A stretch of DNA of 64,000 nt from Antilocapra americana (GCA_007570785.1 ML662445.1:1476614-1540613); one strand, 5' to 3'. Positions 46,960 through 57,667 are shown, counted from the stretch's first letter. A program made the numbers and translations. Notes: generated by a model from the letters alone, not told the origin.

Positions 46960-47300
46960 ACAGCTGTTTTAATGAGGTACCTACTGTCATCATTTTACCC
47001 CGGCTGAGCTGGGTGACAACAAAGCAGTAATAACGAATTCAATAATAATTAACTCGGGTCATCTGCTCATCTGTCACGGCCCATCAGCTTTAGGGAGAAA
47101 AATCCCAGTGAACTTGTCTCTTTTGTGAGTGTTCCAAAACTCTGCAATAAAATGCTTAGAGAGGACTCTAGGTAGCCCTTCAAAAGTTCTAAGCAAACTG
47201 GTAAGTAGGTTAATTAAATTTTATGCATGTTTAAATGCTAATGATTACATTCCTGACATTACAGTGTAATCTGATATGGAATGATGTCATGCAAGCAGTG
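46960..47300. promoter_or_regulatory. Candidate conserved enhancer-like element
   Basis: The segment contains AATAATAATTAACTCGGG near 47041, GGTTAATTAAATTTTATGC near 47207 and GCTAATGATTACATTCC near 47237. It also has TTACCCCGGCTG, AATAACGAATTC and CTGTCACGGCC, which keep CpGs in AT-rich context. It is repeat-free and ends with GTAATCTGATATGGAATG. Inference from texture only. Confidence 0.33.
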
Positions 47301-48494
47301 GTTTTAGTGCCGAAACGCAGCCCCTTCCCCAAGTGGAGCAGAGGCTCTGGATCATTTATCGAAGGGCAGGAAGTTGACAGCTTCGGATGCCAGGTTTCAC
47401 TCAGGTCCCTCAACTTGTCTGCTGCATGCTAATCAGTGGCGTGGCAGCAAACAACTGCTCTAAACCCAGCAGCAAACCTGGAGGGTCATCAAGACGTCCG
47501 TGTGTTTCTGTGCCCTGCTTCTCAGTTCCTGCTCCTGACTCTGCAGGGTGGAGAGGCATCCTGCTTGCTGGTCAGGATTCTGAAAATGAGAGTCAGGTCA
47601 CAGCGCCTGCTTCCTGCAAAGCACGCACCTTCTGCTATGCCTCCACCCCCATTTCTTCGGTTACAGAATTTCACCAGACTGTCATATTTTTGAGCATGAG
47701 CTTTTGCTTATCTGTAAGATGTAAGGGACGAATCCACCTTGTAGGTGAATGGTCCAGCTTAGCTAGCAACGCAGGGCAGCCCTTCCCAAAGTGTCTGGGC
47801 ACAGGGCCCGCCCGGAATCTGTGACGATGATCCTGTGGGTCTGGGCTCCTGCTGAGAGTCTGCTTCCATGGAGGCTGGTCTGCTGGGAGGAGCACCACAC
47901 TTTGAGTATAACTTTGGTCAGTTTTGGCCAAAAGGAAGCAGAAATACAAGAGGATCATCCCAAAGTTGGGGCCACCTTTCTCATCTCAATTCATTTGTCA
48001 TTAAGTATCTTCATACTTCTGGACAAAGATATTCAGGATTCCTACTGCCTGGGCAGCGTCTGTGGTTCTACATGTTATTCAGCCTGACAAGCGACGATCT
48101 GACCAGAGACTGGAGTCTTCTGAGTCCCACCAGGAAGCTAAATTTTACAGTTTCTATTTTTCCCTCTAAACGACACTCAGCTGATGAAGCACTTTGCTCT
48201 TTGGAATTATGTAAAGTGGAGACTACAATATATTTACAATATTATATGTTCAATCAGTATAGCAGCACTACCATTACAGTGATTAATAATTACAATAATA
48301 AAGGAGCACTGATGGTCATATCTTATAGGAGCTCAATTTTGATACCTGTTTGAGCAAACTGAAACTAATAGCATGAGCACAATACCTTCTGATGTAAACA
48401 GTGACATTTCGACTTTAGTTAAGTGGTAATTTCTTGTTAATATCTCCACATGACGCTGAATTGTGAAGGAAAGTTCACAGCCCACGTAAACTAT
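47301..48494. other. Single-copy DNA, no gene recognised
   Basis: Plus-strand frames at 47387-48353 are long for chance (up to 161 codons) but carry no domain, and no neighbouring frame continues them. I do not call a gene. Confidence 0.45.
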
Positions 48495-48705
48495 TATATA
48501 TAGGATGGATAAACAACAACGTCTGACTATACAGCACAGGGGACTGCATTGAATATCCTGTGATGAACCACAATGGAAAAGAATAGAAAAAGAGTGTATA
48601 TATATGTGTGTGTGTGTGTGTGTAACTGAATCAGTTTGCTGTACAGCAGAAATGAGCACACCATTGTAAGTCAATTATACTTCAATTAAAAATAAAGAAA
48701 TGATT
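48495..48705 (+). mobile_element. L1 3' UTR fragment
   Basis: The words ATAGGATGGATAAACAAC, CAGCACAGGGGACTGCATTG, AATATCCTGTGATGAACC, CTGAATCAGTTTGCTGTACAG and CAATTATACTTCAATTAAA follow the artiodactyl L1 3' UTR order. An embedded (TG)n occurs at about 48604-48623. Confidence 0.85.
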
Positions 48706-49289
48706 TATAGCAAGTTAAAACCAAACAGCCCATATGCTGCTAAAATTTGCTGAAAATATGCCATTTTTCTGAAATTAAGAATTATTGTAATGTAGGTGTT
48801 TTTCTCTTTTTTTTCTCCTGAAGAACAGTCAGCTCAAGCCTTCTGTGCGTGGGATTTGAACAATGATATTTAAGACAAACAGCGCCAGCAGGGAAAACGT
48901 ATGGCGAAATCCCGAGTCACTAGTAAATAACTCCCCCTGTCCTCATAGCTCTTCTTCCCAATACACCAGAAAGACCTTTGAAATGCCCCACGGGTTTCAG
49001 GGAGACCAAACTGAGGATGCAGCAGACAGGCTCGGCTCTCACCTTGGCTGGGAGTTTTGCCTTCCAACACTGCCTGCTGATTTCATCAGCTTTTTTGAAA
49101 AGGTTCAGAAGAGTGAGTAGTTTTGCATTTCAGCATTAGCTCAGGAAAAAGTGTCAAGTGACAAGCACTGTTCTCCTTGCTCTGCACATAAACAGAGGGA
49201 AACATCCTCAGCTTTAGTGATGCCAAAATAGAGTCTGAGGTTCCTAGCTATTTGTGCTCAGGCAGATTATAGAAAATACAGTGTTGCTG
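48706..49289. other. Single-copy DNA, no gene recognised
   Basis: The plus-strand frame 48863-49120 has no recognisable domain. Confidence 0.45.
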
Positions 49290-50130
49290 CAGAGAAGCTA
49301 TGGGAATAAAAACGGACTTTTAAGAACCCAGAGCAAACTCTAAATGTAAGAGCTAAACCATAAAACTCCCTGAAGAAAATGAGAAAGCTCCAGGGCATTG
49401 GGTTTGGCAATGGTTTCTTGCAAGTGACACCAAAAGCACAGGCAACAGAAGAAAAACGGATATTGGACTTCATCGAAATTCTAATCCTTTGTGCACTTCC
49501 CAAGAGAGGAAAAGGTAACTGCAGAATAGGAGGGGGCATTTGCAAACCATATCTATTAATAACAAAGGGGGACTATCTGGAATATATAAAGTACTCCTAC
49601 AACTCAACAATAGCAAATTATTTAAAAATTGGCAAAAGATACGCATAATTATTTTTTCAAAGATACATAAATGGCTAGTCATCACATGCAAAAATGCTCA
49701 ATATTACTAATAATCAGAGAACTGCAAAACAAAACCACAAAATATCCTTCACACCAATTATGAGGATGGCCACTACCAAAAACCAAAAAACATGTGTTGG
49801 AGAGGGTGCGGAGGTGCTGGAACCCCTGCATTACTGGAGAGAATGTAAAACAGTGCAGCTTCTGAGGAAGACAGTAGGGCAGCGCCTCAAAACATGAAAT
49901 GTGATGCTAGCGTGTGACCCAGAAATCCCACTTCTAAGTGCACACTTCAGAGGACTGAAGGAGGGGCTTCAGCAGATATCTGCACACCTTTGTTCACAAC
50001 AGGAATACCCACAGTACCCCCAAAGTGGAAATGACCTTAAGGCCTACCAGCTGATGGATGGACAAATCAAATGTGTGGAATATTAAGAAATGAAATGATG
50101 CTACATGCTACTGTGTGGATAAAACGTTAT
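49290..50130 (+). mobile_element. Old L1 ORF2 3' part (relic)
   Basis: The sequence follows the end of L1 ORF2 on the plus strand: AATTGGCAAAAGATACGC, CAAAAATGCTCAATATTACT, ACCACAAAATATCCTTCACA, GTGTTGGAGAGGGTGCGGAG, GACCCAGAAATCCCACTTCT and CAGCTGATGGATGGACAAAT. Many stops and indels break the frame. The divergence marks an old mammalian L1. Confidence 0.88.
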
Positions 50131-50666
50131 ACATATATATCTAAACAAATGGTGTTTCTTGATCTTCTACAGTGGGTCAGACAGTCTGTGATGGACTCAC
50201 GAAACAGAGACAAACACAGCCCTTGCCCTCAGAAAGTTCCTTGTTGGTTGGAAAGTCAGTCACATCAGCAAAGAAATACAGGGCAGTGCTCCAAAGATCC
50301 CTGGATCACAAAGGAAAGACCTCCACTTTTGAACCAGGGAGTGTAAATTCACGCATGCATTCATTCAGCGAACATTGAGGAGCTCACCCTGTCCCAGGCA
50401 CTGTCCTGGGTTCAAACGAAGAGCTGTCTTTTATAGAGCTTCTGGACAGCAGAGGAGATATTAATAGACACTAATAAATATTAACAGACATTTAAATATG
50501 TGATCACGATACCCACAGTGCCTGATAAAACAGGCATGGGGATTGCATGCTTAAATATCTGTTTAAACATATGTACTATGTAATATCTTTTATTAAGATA
50601 TTAAGAAAAAATAATGGCTATTTAATACCAGTAGCCTGGGTGGGCAAAGTCTTTCACGTAATATCT
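50131..50666. other. Single-copy DNA with a possible old repeat
   Basis: The word ATTCATTCAGCGAACATTGAG followed by CAGGCACTGTCCTGG (50357-50410, shortened here) resembles a common ancient mammalian repeat, but I cannot assign it. Confidence 0.4.
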
Positions 50667-50873
50667 GGGCTTCCCAGGTGCTCAGTGGTAAATAACCCAC
50701 CTGCCAATGCAGGAAAGGCAGGTTTGATTCCTGGGTCAGGATGATCCCCTGAAGAAGGAAATGGCAGCCTGCTCCAGTATTCTTGCCTCAGGAATCCCAT
50801 CAGTGGAGGGACCTGGTGAGACACAGTCCATAGGGTCGCAAAGAGTGGGACACGACTTAAAGACTGAAACAAC
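50667..50873 (+). mobile_element. Bov-tA SINE
   Basis: A full-length copy runs from GGGCTTCCCAGGTGCTCAG to GAGTGGGACACGACTTAAAG. The middle is altered (TTGCCTCAGGAATCCC). Confidence 0.94.
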
Positions 50874-51425
50874 AGCTGTATATTATCTATTAAAATACGG
50901 TGTGATGTGTGTCATCCTGTCACACAGCAGGGTCACCCTGGTGATGGGCATTTCTTCCACCAGTTTGACGTTAGTGAGTGGCATGGCAGGTGAGGGCTTT
51001 GCAGGGAGTGAAGAGGGAAGCAGGGAAGTGCTCACCTTCACTCAGATGCTTGTGGAGTGAAGGGGGTGGGAAGAGAGTTGAATCTAATAATAAGAAAAAA
51101 TCGGGCTTACATTTCATAGGCTTTGAGTTTGATTTCTCTAGGAGTTCATTTTACTTTTTATTTTATGGCAATCCTGGTCAATGATGGGAGAAAACTGTCC
51201 TCCAGAGAGTCTGAGGAGCTCTTCACTCACCTCCTTTCCACAGGGTGTTAATGGCTTCAGAAGAAGTGAAATTTCCACCCGTACCATGCTACAGCCCCAA
51301 ACGCAGTGGACACAGCCCGCCCCAGCTTCTGTTCCTGTTTCTGTGCTCAGGAAGTCTTCCTCTTCAATTACTCTGTCCTCTCACCGAGATGAGATTTCAG
51401 CTTCTGCAGCCCAGAAAAGAGGGCC
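50874..51425. other. Single-copy DNA, no gene recognised
   Basis: Frames at 50978-51478 have no recognisable domains. Confidence 0.45.
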
Positions 51426-51900
51426 ACGAGCTCATTGGTATCATTTTTAAGGTTCCACATATAAAGGATGTCACGTGATATTTGTCTTTCTCTGTTGGAC
51501 TTTCTATGATTGTCTCCAGGTTCACCCATGTTGCTGCAAATGGCATTATTTCATCCTTTGTTATGGCTGAGTCGTATTGCATTTTGTAAATGAGCTTATT
51601 TACAAAATAGACTTCAAAAACAAATTGATCGTTACCAAAGGGGAAAGGTGGGGTGGGGGGGTAAATTAGGAGTTTGGGGTTAACATATACATCCTACTTA
51701 TATAAAAAATTAGATAACCTATAAGAAACTACTATATAGCACAGGGCACTCAGTATTTTCTGATAACATATGATGGAAAATAATCTGAAAAAATGGATAT
51801 ATGTATATGTACAGCTAATCACTTTGTCATACACCTAAAACTAGCACAATATTGGAAATCAACTATACTCTGATATAAAATAAGAATTAAAAAGAGAAAT
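51426..51900 (+). mobile_element. L1 3' end with 5' inversion
   Basis: Bases 51426-51580 are antisense L1 (ATTTTTAAGGTTCCACATAT, TGTTGCTGCAAATGGCATTA and TTATGGCTGAG are the reverse complement of the ORF2 end). Bases 51588-51895 are sense L1 3' UTR (GGGAAAGGTGGGGTGG, TAAATTAGGAGTTTGGGG, TATAGCACAGGGCACTCAG, ATCAACTATACTCTGATAT). The two parts are adjacent in the L1 map and overlap by a few bases (AATGAGCT), as expected for twin-primed reverse transcription. The junction carries a near-perfect 28-base palindrome at 51581-51608. Confidence 0.88.
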
Positions 51901-52694
51901 AGAACAGATAAAGAGACCACATGCCATGCTCTCCCATGGGTGGTGGGGGCTGTGTGCTCCCTGCTCGACTCTGGGTGCCCCCCAGGCTTAACGGCACTAG
52001 AATACTGGGCCTCCTGCCTACTTCCTGGCCAGCGGGCTCCCAGAACAGCCACCAGGCTGTGAGAAGTCCCAGGGAGAGGCCATGCCAGGGCTGCCCACTT
52101 GAGCCCCACCTGAGAGGGACATCACTGCCCAGCGCGTGAGGGGGCCCCCTCGGACCACCGGCGCAGCCAAGCATTGGATGCGTGAAACTGAAATCACAGA
52201 TGGAACTTTGAGTCCCAGGATCAACTCAGCTCAGCAGACTGTGGCCCCTAGCACTTCAGGGTGACTCCCAGCACTGTGGTGGGCTCTCATCCTCCTGAGG
52301 GTCCTCCTCACTTCCCCACTCACGGTGCATACTCCACCTCTGAACTTCCCATGTGTGCGGTAGGTCAGCTTCACTCGGAACTTACCAGGTGTGCCTTTTC
52401 CTTCTCAAGTCTAGTATGGGCCCCCTCCACATTAAAAAGAACTTAAGGGGAGAAATCATGCCTTTTCTTTTTTTGTCTCCTGTTTCTTAGCATGCTGATC
52501 TTTAAGTCACAATCATAGATATTAGGGATGAATTGTGAACCTTTGTAAATGCGAGAAAAGTCCTCCCAAACATAAAAAGCTCCAACCCAAACCAAGAGAT
52601 GAGGTCTATAAAGCTCAAAGTCATTTGGAGATGCTAAGTTAGGGGCCCTTGAAGGAACTTCCTCCTGTGAAGCAAAGCATAAGGTGGTATTGTT
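51901..52694. other. Single-copy DNA, no gene recognised
   Basis: Open frames on both strands at 51819-52224 reflect GC-rich sequence and show no family features. Confidence 0.45.
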
Positions 52695-52875
52695 ACTGTT
52701 CAGTTGCTCACTTGTGTCCGACTCTTTGCGACCCCATGGACTGCAGCACACCAGGCTTCCCTGTCCTTCACCATCTCCTAGAGTTTGCTCAACCTCATGT
52801 CCATGGAGTCAGTGATGCCATCCAACCACCTCATCCCCTTGGCCACCTTCTCCACCCTCAAACCCTTCTGTAAGC
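52695..52875 (-). mobile_element. BovB 3' end fragment
   Basis: The words GTTCAGTTGCTCACTTGTG, CCGACTCTTTGCGACCCCAT, CCATGGAGTCAGTGATGCC and CATCCAACCACCTCATCC are the reverse complement of the BovB 3' terminus. The copy is heavily 5'-truncated. Confidence 0.88.
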
Positions 52876-53269
52876 ACACTGAGAGCTACTTGTATTGCCT
52901 TCTTCCCTGGGGCACTCAATTAGGATTGCAATAGACTAAGTACCCTGCCTGTAGTCATTCGCGTAATAGCTGGAGGGTGGAAATGCAGGTCTTTGAGTGC
53001 CCTTTGTCTGGAGACTCTGGGGAAATAAGATGTCTGGATCCTAAGAGGAGACTTTAGACTCCAAGCCTCTTTTGGGGTTCGTCTAGCTGGCCTGTAAATA
53101 CCGCTCTCAACTTAGTCACCTGGGGTAACTTTGAAAATGCCGCGACCTTTGTATCAAGTACTGGTGAGGAATTACTGAGCTGGATTGCGTACAGCAGAGG
53201 CAGCGGTGACATTATGCACTAGTTACTGGAGATGCAGAAGCTGAAGTGTCAGTTCAGCAAAGGAATTTG
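52876..53269. other. Single-copy DNA, no gene recognised
   Basis: Nothing recognisable as a gene or repeat is visible. Confidence 0.5.
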
Positions 53270-53540
53270 CAATGATACAAATAAAGAATTTATACATGCA
53301 AACAAGGTGAGTAGTACAGCAGCATTTTCTCAATTGTCATTAGCAGAGAGTCTAAATATTTTTAAAAGTAATGTCGTTTTCCCGTTTTTAAGTTCAAACA
53401 GTAACCCCAAATGAGGTGAAGTGTCTTTCTCTATTAGAAACCCTGCTGGAAGGAATAGGCAAAGGTTTAATTAGCATATGAATTGTTTGCATGGAAGTGT
53501 AATCACCAAATGACTAAAAATAGTTTGTACTCTTAAATAG
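53270..53540. promoter_or_regulatory. Candidate enhancer with POU/homeodomain-type sites
   Basis: At 53466-53491 an ATTAGCATATG core and a TTTGCAT octamer-half site lie close together (TTTAATTAGCATATGAATT, then GTTTGCATGG). The surrounding DNA is repeat-free. A strong donor-like site, ACAAG|GTGAGT, lies at 53307-53308, so the segment could also overlap a transcript. No conservation data were available. Confidence 0.33.
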
Positions 53541-53561
53541 GTGAAATCTCTGCTTCCACAG

Positions 53562-53814
53562 TACCCTGATAATCTGCTCAGAAAAGTCCTCTTCCTAGAT
53601 TGCATAAAACTTCCATTTCTGAAAGACCCAGGGCCCCAGGAAGCCGAGGCTCAGCGCTGCCTCGGCGTGTGCTGCGCGTTCTCACGGCTTCTCAGCTCCC
53701 GCCGCATCGCAGAGCGCTCTGATGAAACACAGACACAGGGGCCTGGCTCCCGACGATTTTAATTCAATTGCTCTGCCGTGAGGCCCGAGATCTCTTGTTT
53801 TTAAAGCTCCAAAG
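53562..53814 (+). other. Candidate exon between strong splice-like signals
   Basis: Upstream is an acceptor-like TCTCTGCTTCCACAG with AG at 53560-53561. Downstream is a near-ideal donor, CCAAAG|GTGAGT, with GT at 53815-53816. The 253-base interval is CpG-rich in its centre (about 53640-53720). A 73-codon open frame spans most of it, but I recognise no protein. If real, it could belong to a non-coding transcript linked to the CpG island downstream. Confidence 0.2.
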
Positions 53815-54154
53815 GTGAGTCTAATGTGTGTCTGAGAATGACACCTAATGGACTCTCAAGGGTCGAATCTCCTTTATAATCAAGACTTCGGCTGCTAACC
53901 CGCAGGTTGGTTGGTTGATTTTTCTCAGATCACGTAGAAAATGTGATGAGCACTCCCGGTTCATTGGAGAATTTGAAGATCTCCCCCCTCGATTTCGGAT
54001 TTGTTTTTAAGAATTTCAACCACTTTTGCCTAAGAAGTTGAACCAGAGAAATTAACATTTTGGAGAGTGTGGCCAAGGAATCTTTATTTCCGACAGTGGG
54101 TGAGATTTGCTTTCAGAAACAGGGAGCGTACTACTACACGAGCAGTCCTGATGG

Positions 54155-54790
54155 CCCTGCCTGGCGAGTGGGACGTCAGGGCGGGGGGCATTTACCTGCG
54201 CTGTGCCCACGGGACGCCCCCAAAGCAGCTCCCTCGGCGGAGACCCCGGGGCGCGCGGCAGAGCCTCCGCCCCGCGCAGCTGCGGTAAAGGGCGGACCGG
54301 GGGCGCAGCCCCGCGGCGTCCCCGGCAGCGCTCCCGAGCAGTCAGAGCGGGACCCAAGTTTACCCACTGCTCTGGTCTCCGGAGCCGTAAATCAGAGGAC
54401 CAGATGCATGATCTGGGAACTAGTCCAAATTCATTTTAGCAAAGGTGAGGCTTTCTCAGCAGAAGCAGCCGCGCCAGGAGGAACATTCCTTATCGCTGTG
54501 GCAGAGCTGTCGGGGCCCAGGCGGCAGCCAGGCCTCCCCAGCAGCAGGGCCTCGCGGCGTCGAGGCCCTGAGCGCCGGTCCGGGGCTCGCGGCTCCGGGG
54601 CGGGCCCACGCTCGGCCCACACACCGCTCTAGAAGCGTCCCCGGGCATCCGGTCCCCTCCCCGCGGACGGCCGCCCGCCTGTGTGCTGTGGCTCCTTCCT
54701 CCCTGGCGGACGCCCTCTGCCCGCTTAGGGTCTTCCCGCCGCGGACCCTGTCACCCTTGCCTTGTCCAGGGCCGCGGGCTGAATTGTCTT
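54155..54790. promoter_or_regulatory. CpG island, candidate promoter
   Basis: CpG is dense in two blocks, about 54155-54350 (for example CGGGGCGCGCGGCAG and CAGCCCCGCGGCGTCC) and about 54535-54790 (for example CCTCGCGGCGTCGAGGC and CCCCGCGGACGGCCGCC), with a poorer middle. SP1-type GGGGCGGGCC occurs near 54597. A plus-strand donor-like GCAAAG|GTGAGG (GT at 54445-54446) and a minus-strand donor-like GCGCAG|GTAAAT (at 54194-54195) are present, so transcription could run either way. The island is not part of a recognisable repeat. I cannot name a gene. Confidence 0.7.
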
Positions 54791-54795
54791 CCCTC

Positions 54796-54939
54796 AAAAT
54801 TGCTATGCTGAAGCCCTAACCTGCGGTGTGTCTCTGCTGGAGACGGAGCCATTAGTGAGGTCCTCAAGCGCAGCGAGGTCGTAGGGTGGGACCCTGATCC
54901 TAGGAAACCGCGAGAAAACACATAGATGGCCTTTCCGGG
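54796..54939 (+). mobile_element. MaLR-like LTR fragment
   Basis: The words GCTATGCTGAAGCCCTAACC, GGAGACGGAGCC and GTAGGGTGGGACCCTGATCC follow the 5' part of an old MaLR-type LTR. It is cut off where antisense L1 begins near 54940. Confidence 0.55.
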
Positions 54940-55478
54940 CTCTTTTCCATTATAGGTTATTTATTACAAGACTCTTATCTTCTCAGACTTTTTTAAGACT
55001 CCTTTTTTCAGACTTTCATCCATTATGTGTCATTGTAGCATATTGAGTGTAGTTCCCTGTGTCTTCCTTGTTGTTTATCTGTTTTATATATAGTAGTGTG
55101 TGTATGTTAATCCCAGTTCCTAGTTTATCTCCCCCAACCCAACTATCCCCTTTGGTAACCATAAGTTTCTTTTCTATGTCTTTTTATCTGTACCATTTTT
55201 TTTAATCCACATATAAGTGATAACCAAATGATATTTGTTTTTTTCTGTCTGACTAACTTTACTAAACTCTAGGTCCATCCATTCTGCTGCCAGTGTCATT
55301 ATTTCATTCTTTTTATGGCTGAGTAATATTCTATCATGTGTGTGTATGTATGCATATATATCACATCTTCTTTATCCATTAATCTATTGATGGGCCTCTA
55401 GGTTGCTTCCATGTCTTGGCCATTGTAAGTAGTGCTGGTATGAACACTGGGGGTCCCTGTGTCTTATTCTTTCTCGAT
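54940..55478 (-). mobile_element. L1 3' UTR and ORF2 end (antisense relic)
   Basis: The sequence follows the reverse complement of the L1 3' UTR and ORF2 terminus: TTCCATTATAGGTTATTTATTAC (interrupted), GAGTGTAGTTCCCTGTG, ATGGCTGAGTAATATTC, CATTAATCTATTGATGGGCC and GGCCATTGTAAGTAGTGCTG. Divergence is moderate. Confidence 0.88.
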
Positions 55479-56639
55479 GAGGATGCATTACCTCCTCTTT
55501 TCCAAAATGAATCCCTCAACTCATTACCTAGATTCCATCTCTCCAGCCTCTTCTGAGACCCTGATCCATTACCCCAGATAGATGCTTTTATCTCTTTCAT
55601 AATTTAAAAAATCTTCAAACTGAATACTTCCTTTTCATTCTTTGTGCAAGAATATATGGTACTTCCACTTTCAGCTCTGACATTTAAAGATCATGGAGAT
55701 GTCACTGCTGCCCTATAATAAGAAAAAGGTGGAAAACCACAGATAATCAACACGTTTTATAAACATACCAGAGGACAGAGGTCACGGGGGAATTGCACCC
55801 CAGATCTTGAGGGACTTGACCAGAGCCCCAGTGGAGACCTGCCCACCTGGAACAGAAGCCCTGTGGGTGTAAACCACAGGGGACTTTAATATAACGGTGG
55901 TGTGCGGCTGGAGGCAGGGTGTGGACCAGCGGGAGAGCAGGAGGCTCCTGAGACCACAGCCTCGGGTGGACCCCGTGCTTCTGTGGGCTTTTCTCCCAGA
56001 AACCCATCTGAGGAAGATGCCCCAGAGCCAGCGGGAGGGGCGCCTGCGGTGTCATGATGAAGCAGGCCAGCGAGCGCTCCGCTCAGTCACTGCACAGGTG
56101 TGACGGCTTCCTCAGACACGGATCCCACTTGGGCAAGGCCAGCGCCCCAACTCTGCACCCTGTCCCGCTTAACTGGGCCAGGGTAAGATGAGGCGACACT
56201 TACGAGGGTCAGAGCATGACAGAGTGGTCTTCCTCTGTCACACCCCACCTCACACTGAAAGGGGTCCAATGTGATAGTGGATTCTGGCTCACAGGGTGCG
56301 GACTCTCTGAGGAGGAGTGCTTAGGGAAGCCCAGAGTAGGCCAGGAAGACAGACAAGGAACCAGAAGAGTCTGGAACCTCAGCAAAGAGAAGCTGGAGAA
56401 CTTATAGTAACATCAGCTGAACAGTCTGGCGTAAGGAAAGCCATCGGGGTAAAGCAGGACGTTACAGAAAGACAATGGGTGGATCCTCTGAAAGACACGT
56501 CTATCCTACGTGCCTAGACGCCTGACGACAGAGCACCAAAACACGGGCGGCAAAGCCCACGGAACTGCAAGAAATGGAGAAAGCACTGTTGTAGGTGGGC
56601 TCTTCAGCACCCCTGGCTCAGTAATTGATATTTCAAGCT
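55479..56639. other. Single-copy DNA, no gene recognised
   Basis: Open frames at 55747-56517 occur on both strands without family features. Confidence 0.45.
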
Positions 56640-57349
56640 GGCAGAAAATCAATAAGCATAGTTTTCTTGAGTAGCACTAGCAATCAATTTGATCTAATTG
56701 GAATTTATGGAATACTCTATCCAACAACATGAGAATACACATTTTTCTTCAGGTTAACATGGAACATTCACCAAGTTAGACCAACTTCTGGGCCCCAAAA
56801 CACATTTTAAAAAGAACAGAAATGAGACAAAGTATGTTCAAAGTATGTTCAGAAACTAGAAATCAATACCAGACAGATAGCTGGAAATGTTAAAATATCT
56901 GGGAAAAAGAAAAAAAACATATTTATTATAATACTTGTCAGTGAAGAAGGTCTCAAGAGAATAATTTTAAAATGTAATTAAGTTAATATAAAAATAAGTC
57001 TCAACATTTATGAGATGCAGCAAAAGCAGTGCTTAAAGGAAAATGCATAGCAATTAATGCATATATGAGAAAATAAGAAAGACCTTAAATCATGATCTAA
57101 GCTTTAGGAAACCAGAGAAAGAATAATTTAAACCCAAAAGTAAAAATAAGAAAACAAATACAAATAAAGGAGAAATAAAATATATTGAAAATGGGTCAAT
57201 ATATAAAAGTCAGTTTAAAATGAAGTTCTTAAGAAGAAAAATAAATCTGATAACAACATGTAGGCCCACCAAAGGTGAGAAGAGATGGACATTCAGCGAG
57301 AACTCAAGTGAACAATGTTTGAAACTCAGAATAAAGATTGACATAGGAA
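56640..57349 (+). mobile_element. Old L1 ORF2 (early part), relic
   Basis: The words GAATACACATTTTTCTTCAG, CATGGAACATTCACCAAG, AGAAACTAGAAATCAATACC, TGCAGCAAAAGCAGTGCTTA and AATGCATAGCAATTAATGC follow the ORF2 endonuclease-to-RT region of old mammalian L1s. The frame is thoroughly broken. A 12-base tandem duplication (AAAGTATGTTCA) lies at about 56830-56853. Confidence 0.8.
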
Positions 57350-57667
57350 GGAGATCAAACCAGTCAATCCTAAAGGAAATAAACCCTGAGTATTTGTTTG
57401 AATGACTGATGCTGAAGCTGAAGCTCCTATACTTTGGCCACCTGATGTGAAGAACTGACTCATTAGAAAAGACCCTGATGCTGGGAAAGGTTGAAGGCAG
57501 GAGGAGAAGGGTATGAGAGAGGATGAGATGGTTGGATGGCATCATTGAGTCAGTGGACCTGAGTTTGAGAAAACTCTAGGAGATAGTGGAGGACAGGATA
57601 GACTGATGTGCTGTAGTATGTAAGGTCACAAAGAGTTGGACAGGACTGAGCAACTGAACAGCAACAA
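57350..57667 (+). mobile_element. BovB 3' fragment nested in old L1
   Basis: The words GGAGATCAAACCAGTCAATC, CTGAAGCTCCTATACTTTGG, AGACCCTGATGCTGGGAAAG, GGATGAGATGGTTGGATGG and GACAGGACTGAGCAACTGAA are the plus-strand 3' end of BovB. The flanks on both sides are old L1 ORF2 in consistent order, so BovB inserted into the L1. Confidence 0.9.

Noticed and set aside
47387..48353. Two overlapping plus-strand frames of 145 and 161 codons as a gene
   Set aside because: They lie in different frames, share no domain features, and no splice-supported continuation is visible.
6717..50873. tRNA genes at the SINE heads
   Set aside because: The A- and B-box-like words belong to tRNA-derived SINEs. No copy folds as a full tRNA by eye, and each continues into the SINE body.
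54060..54632. A 190-codon open frame across the CpG island as a coding first exon
   Set aside because: Stop codons are rare in GC-rich DNA, and competing open frames exist on both strands here. No domain or signal peptide is recognisable.
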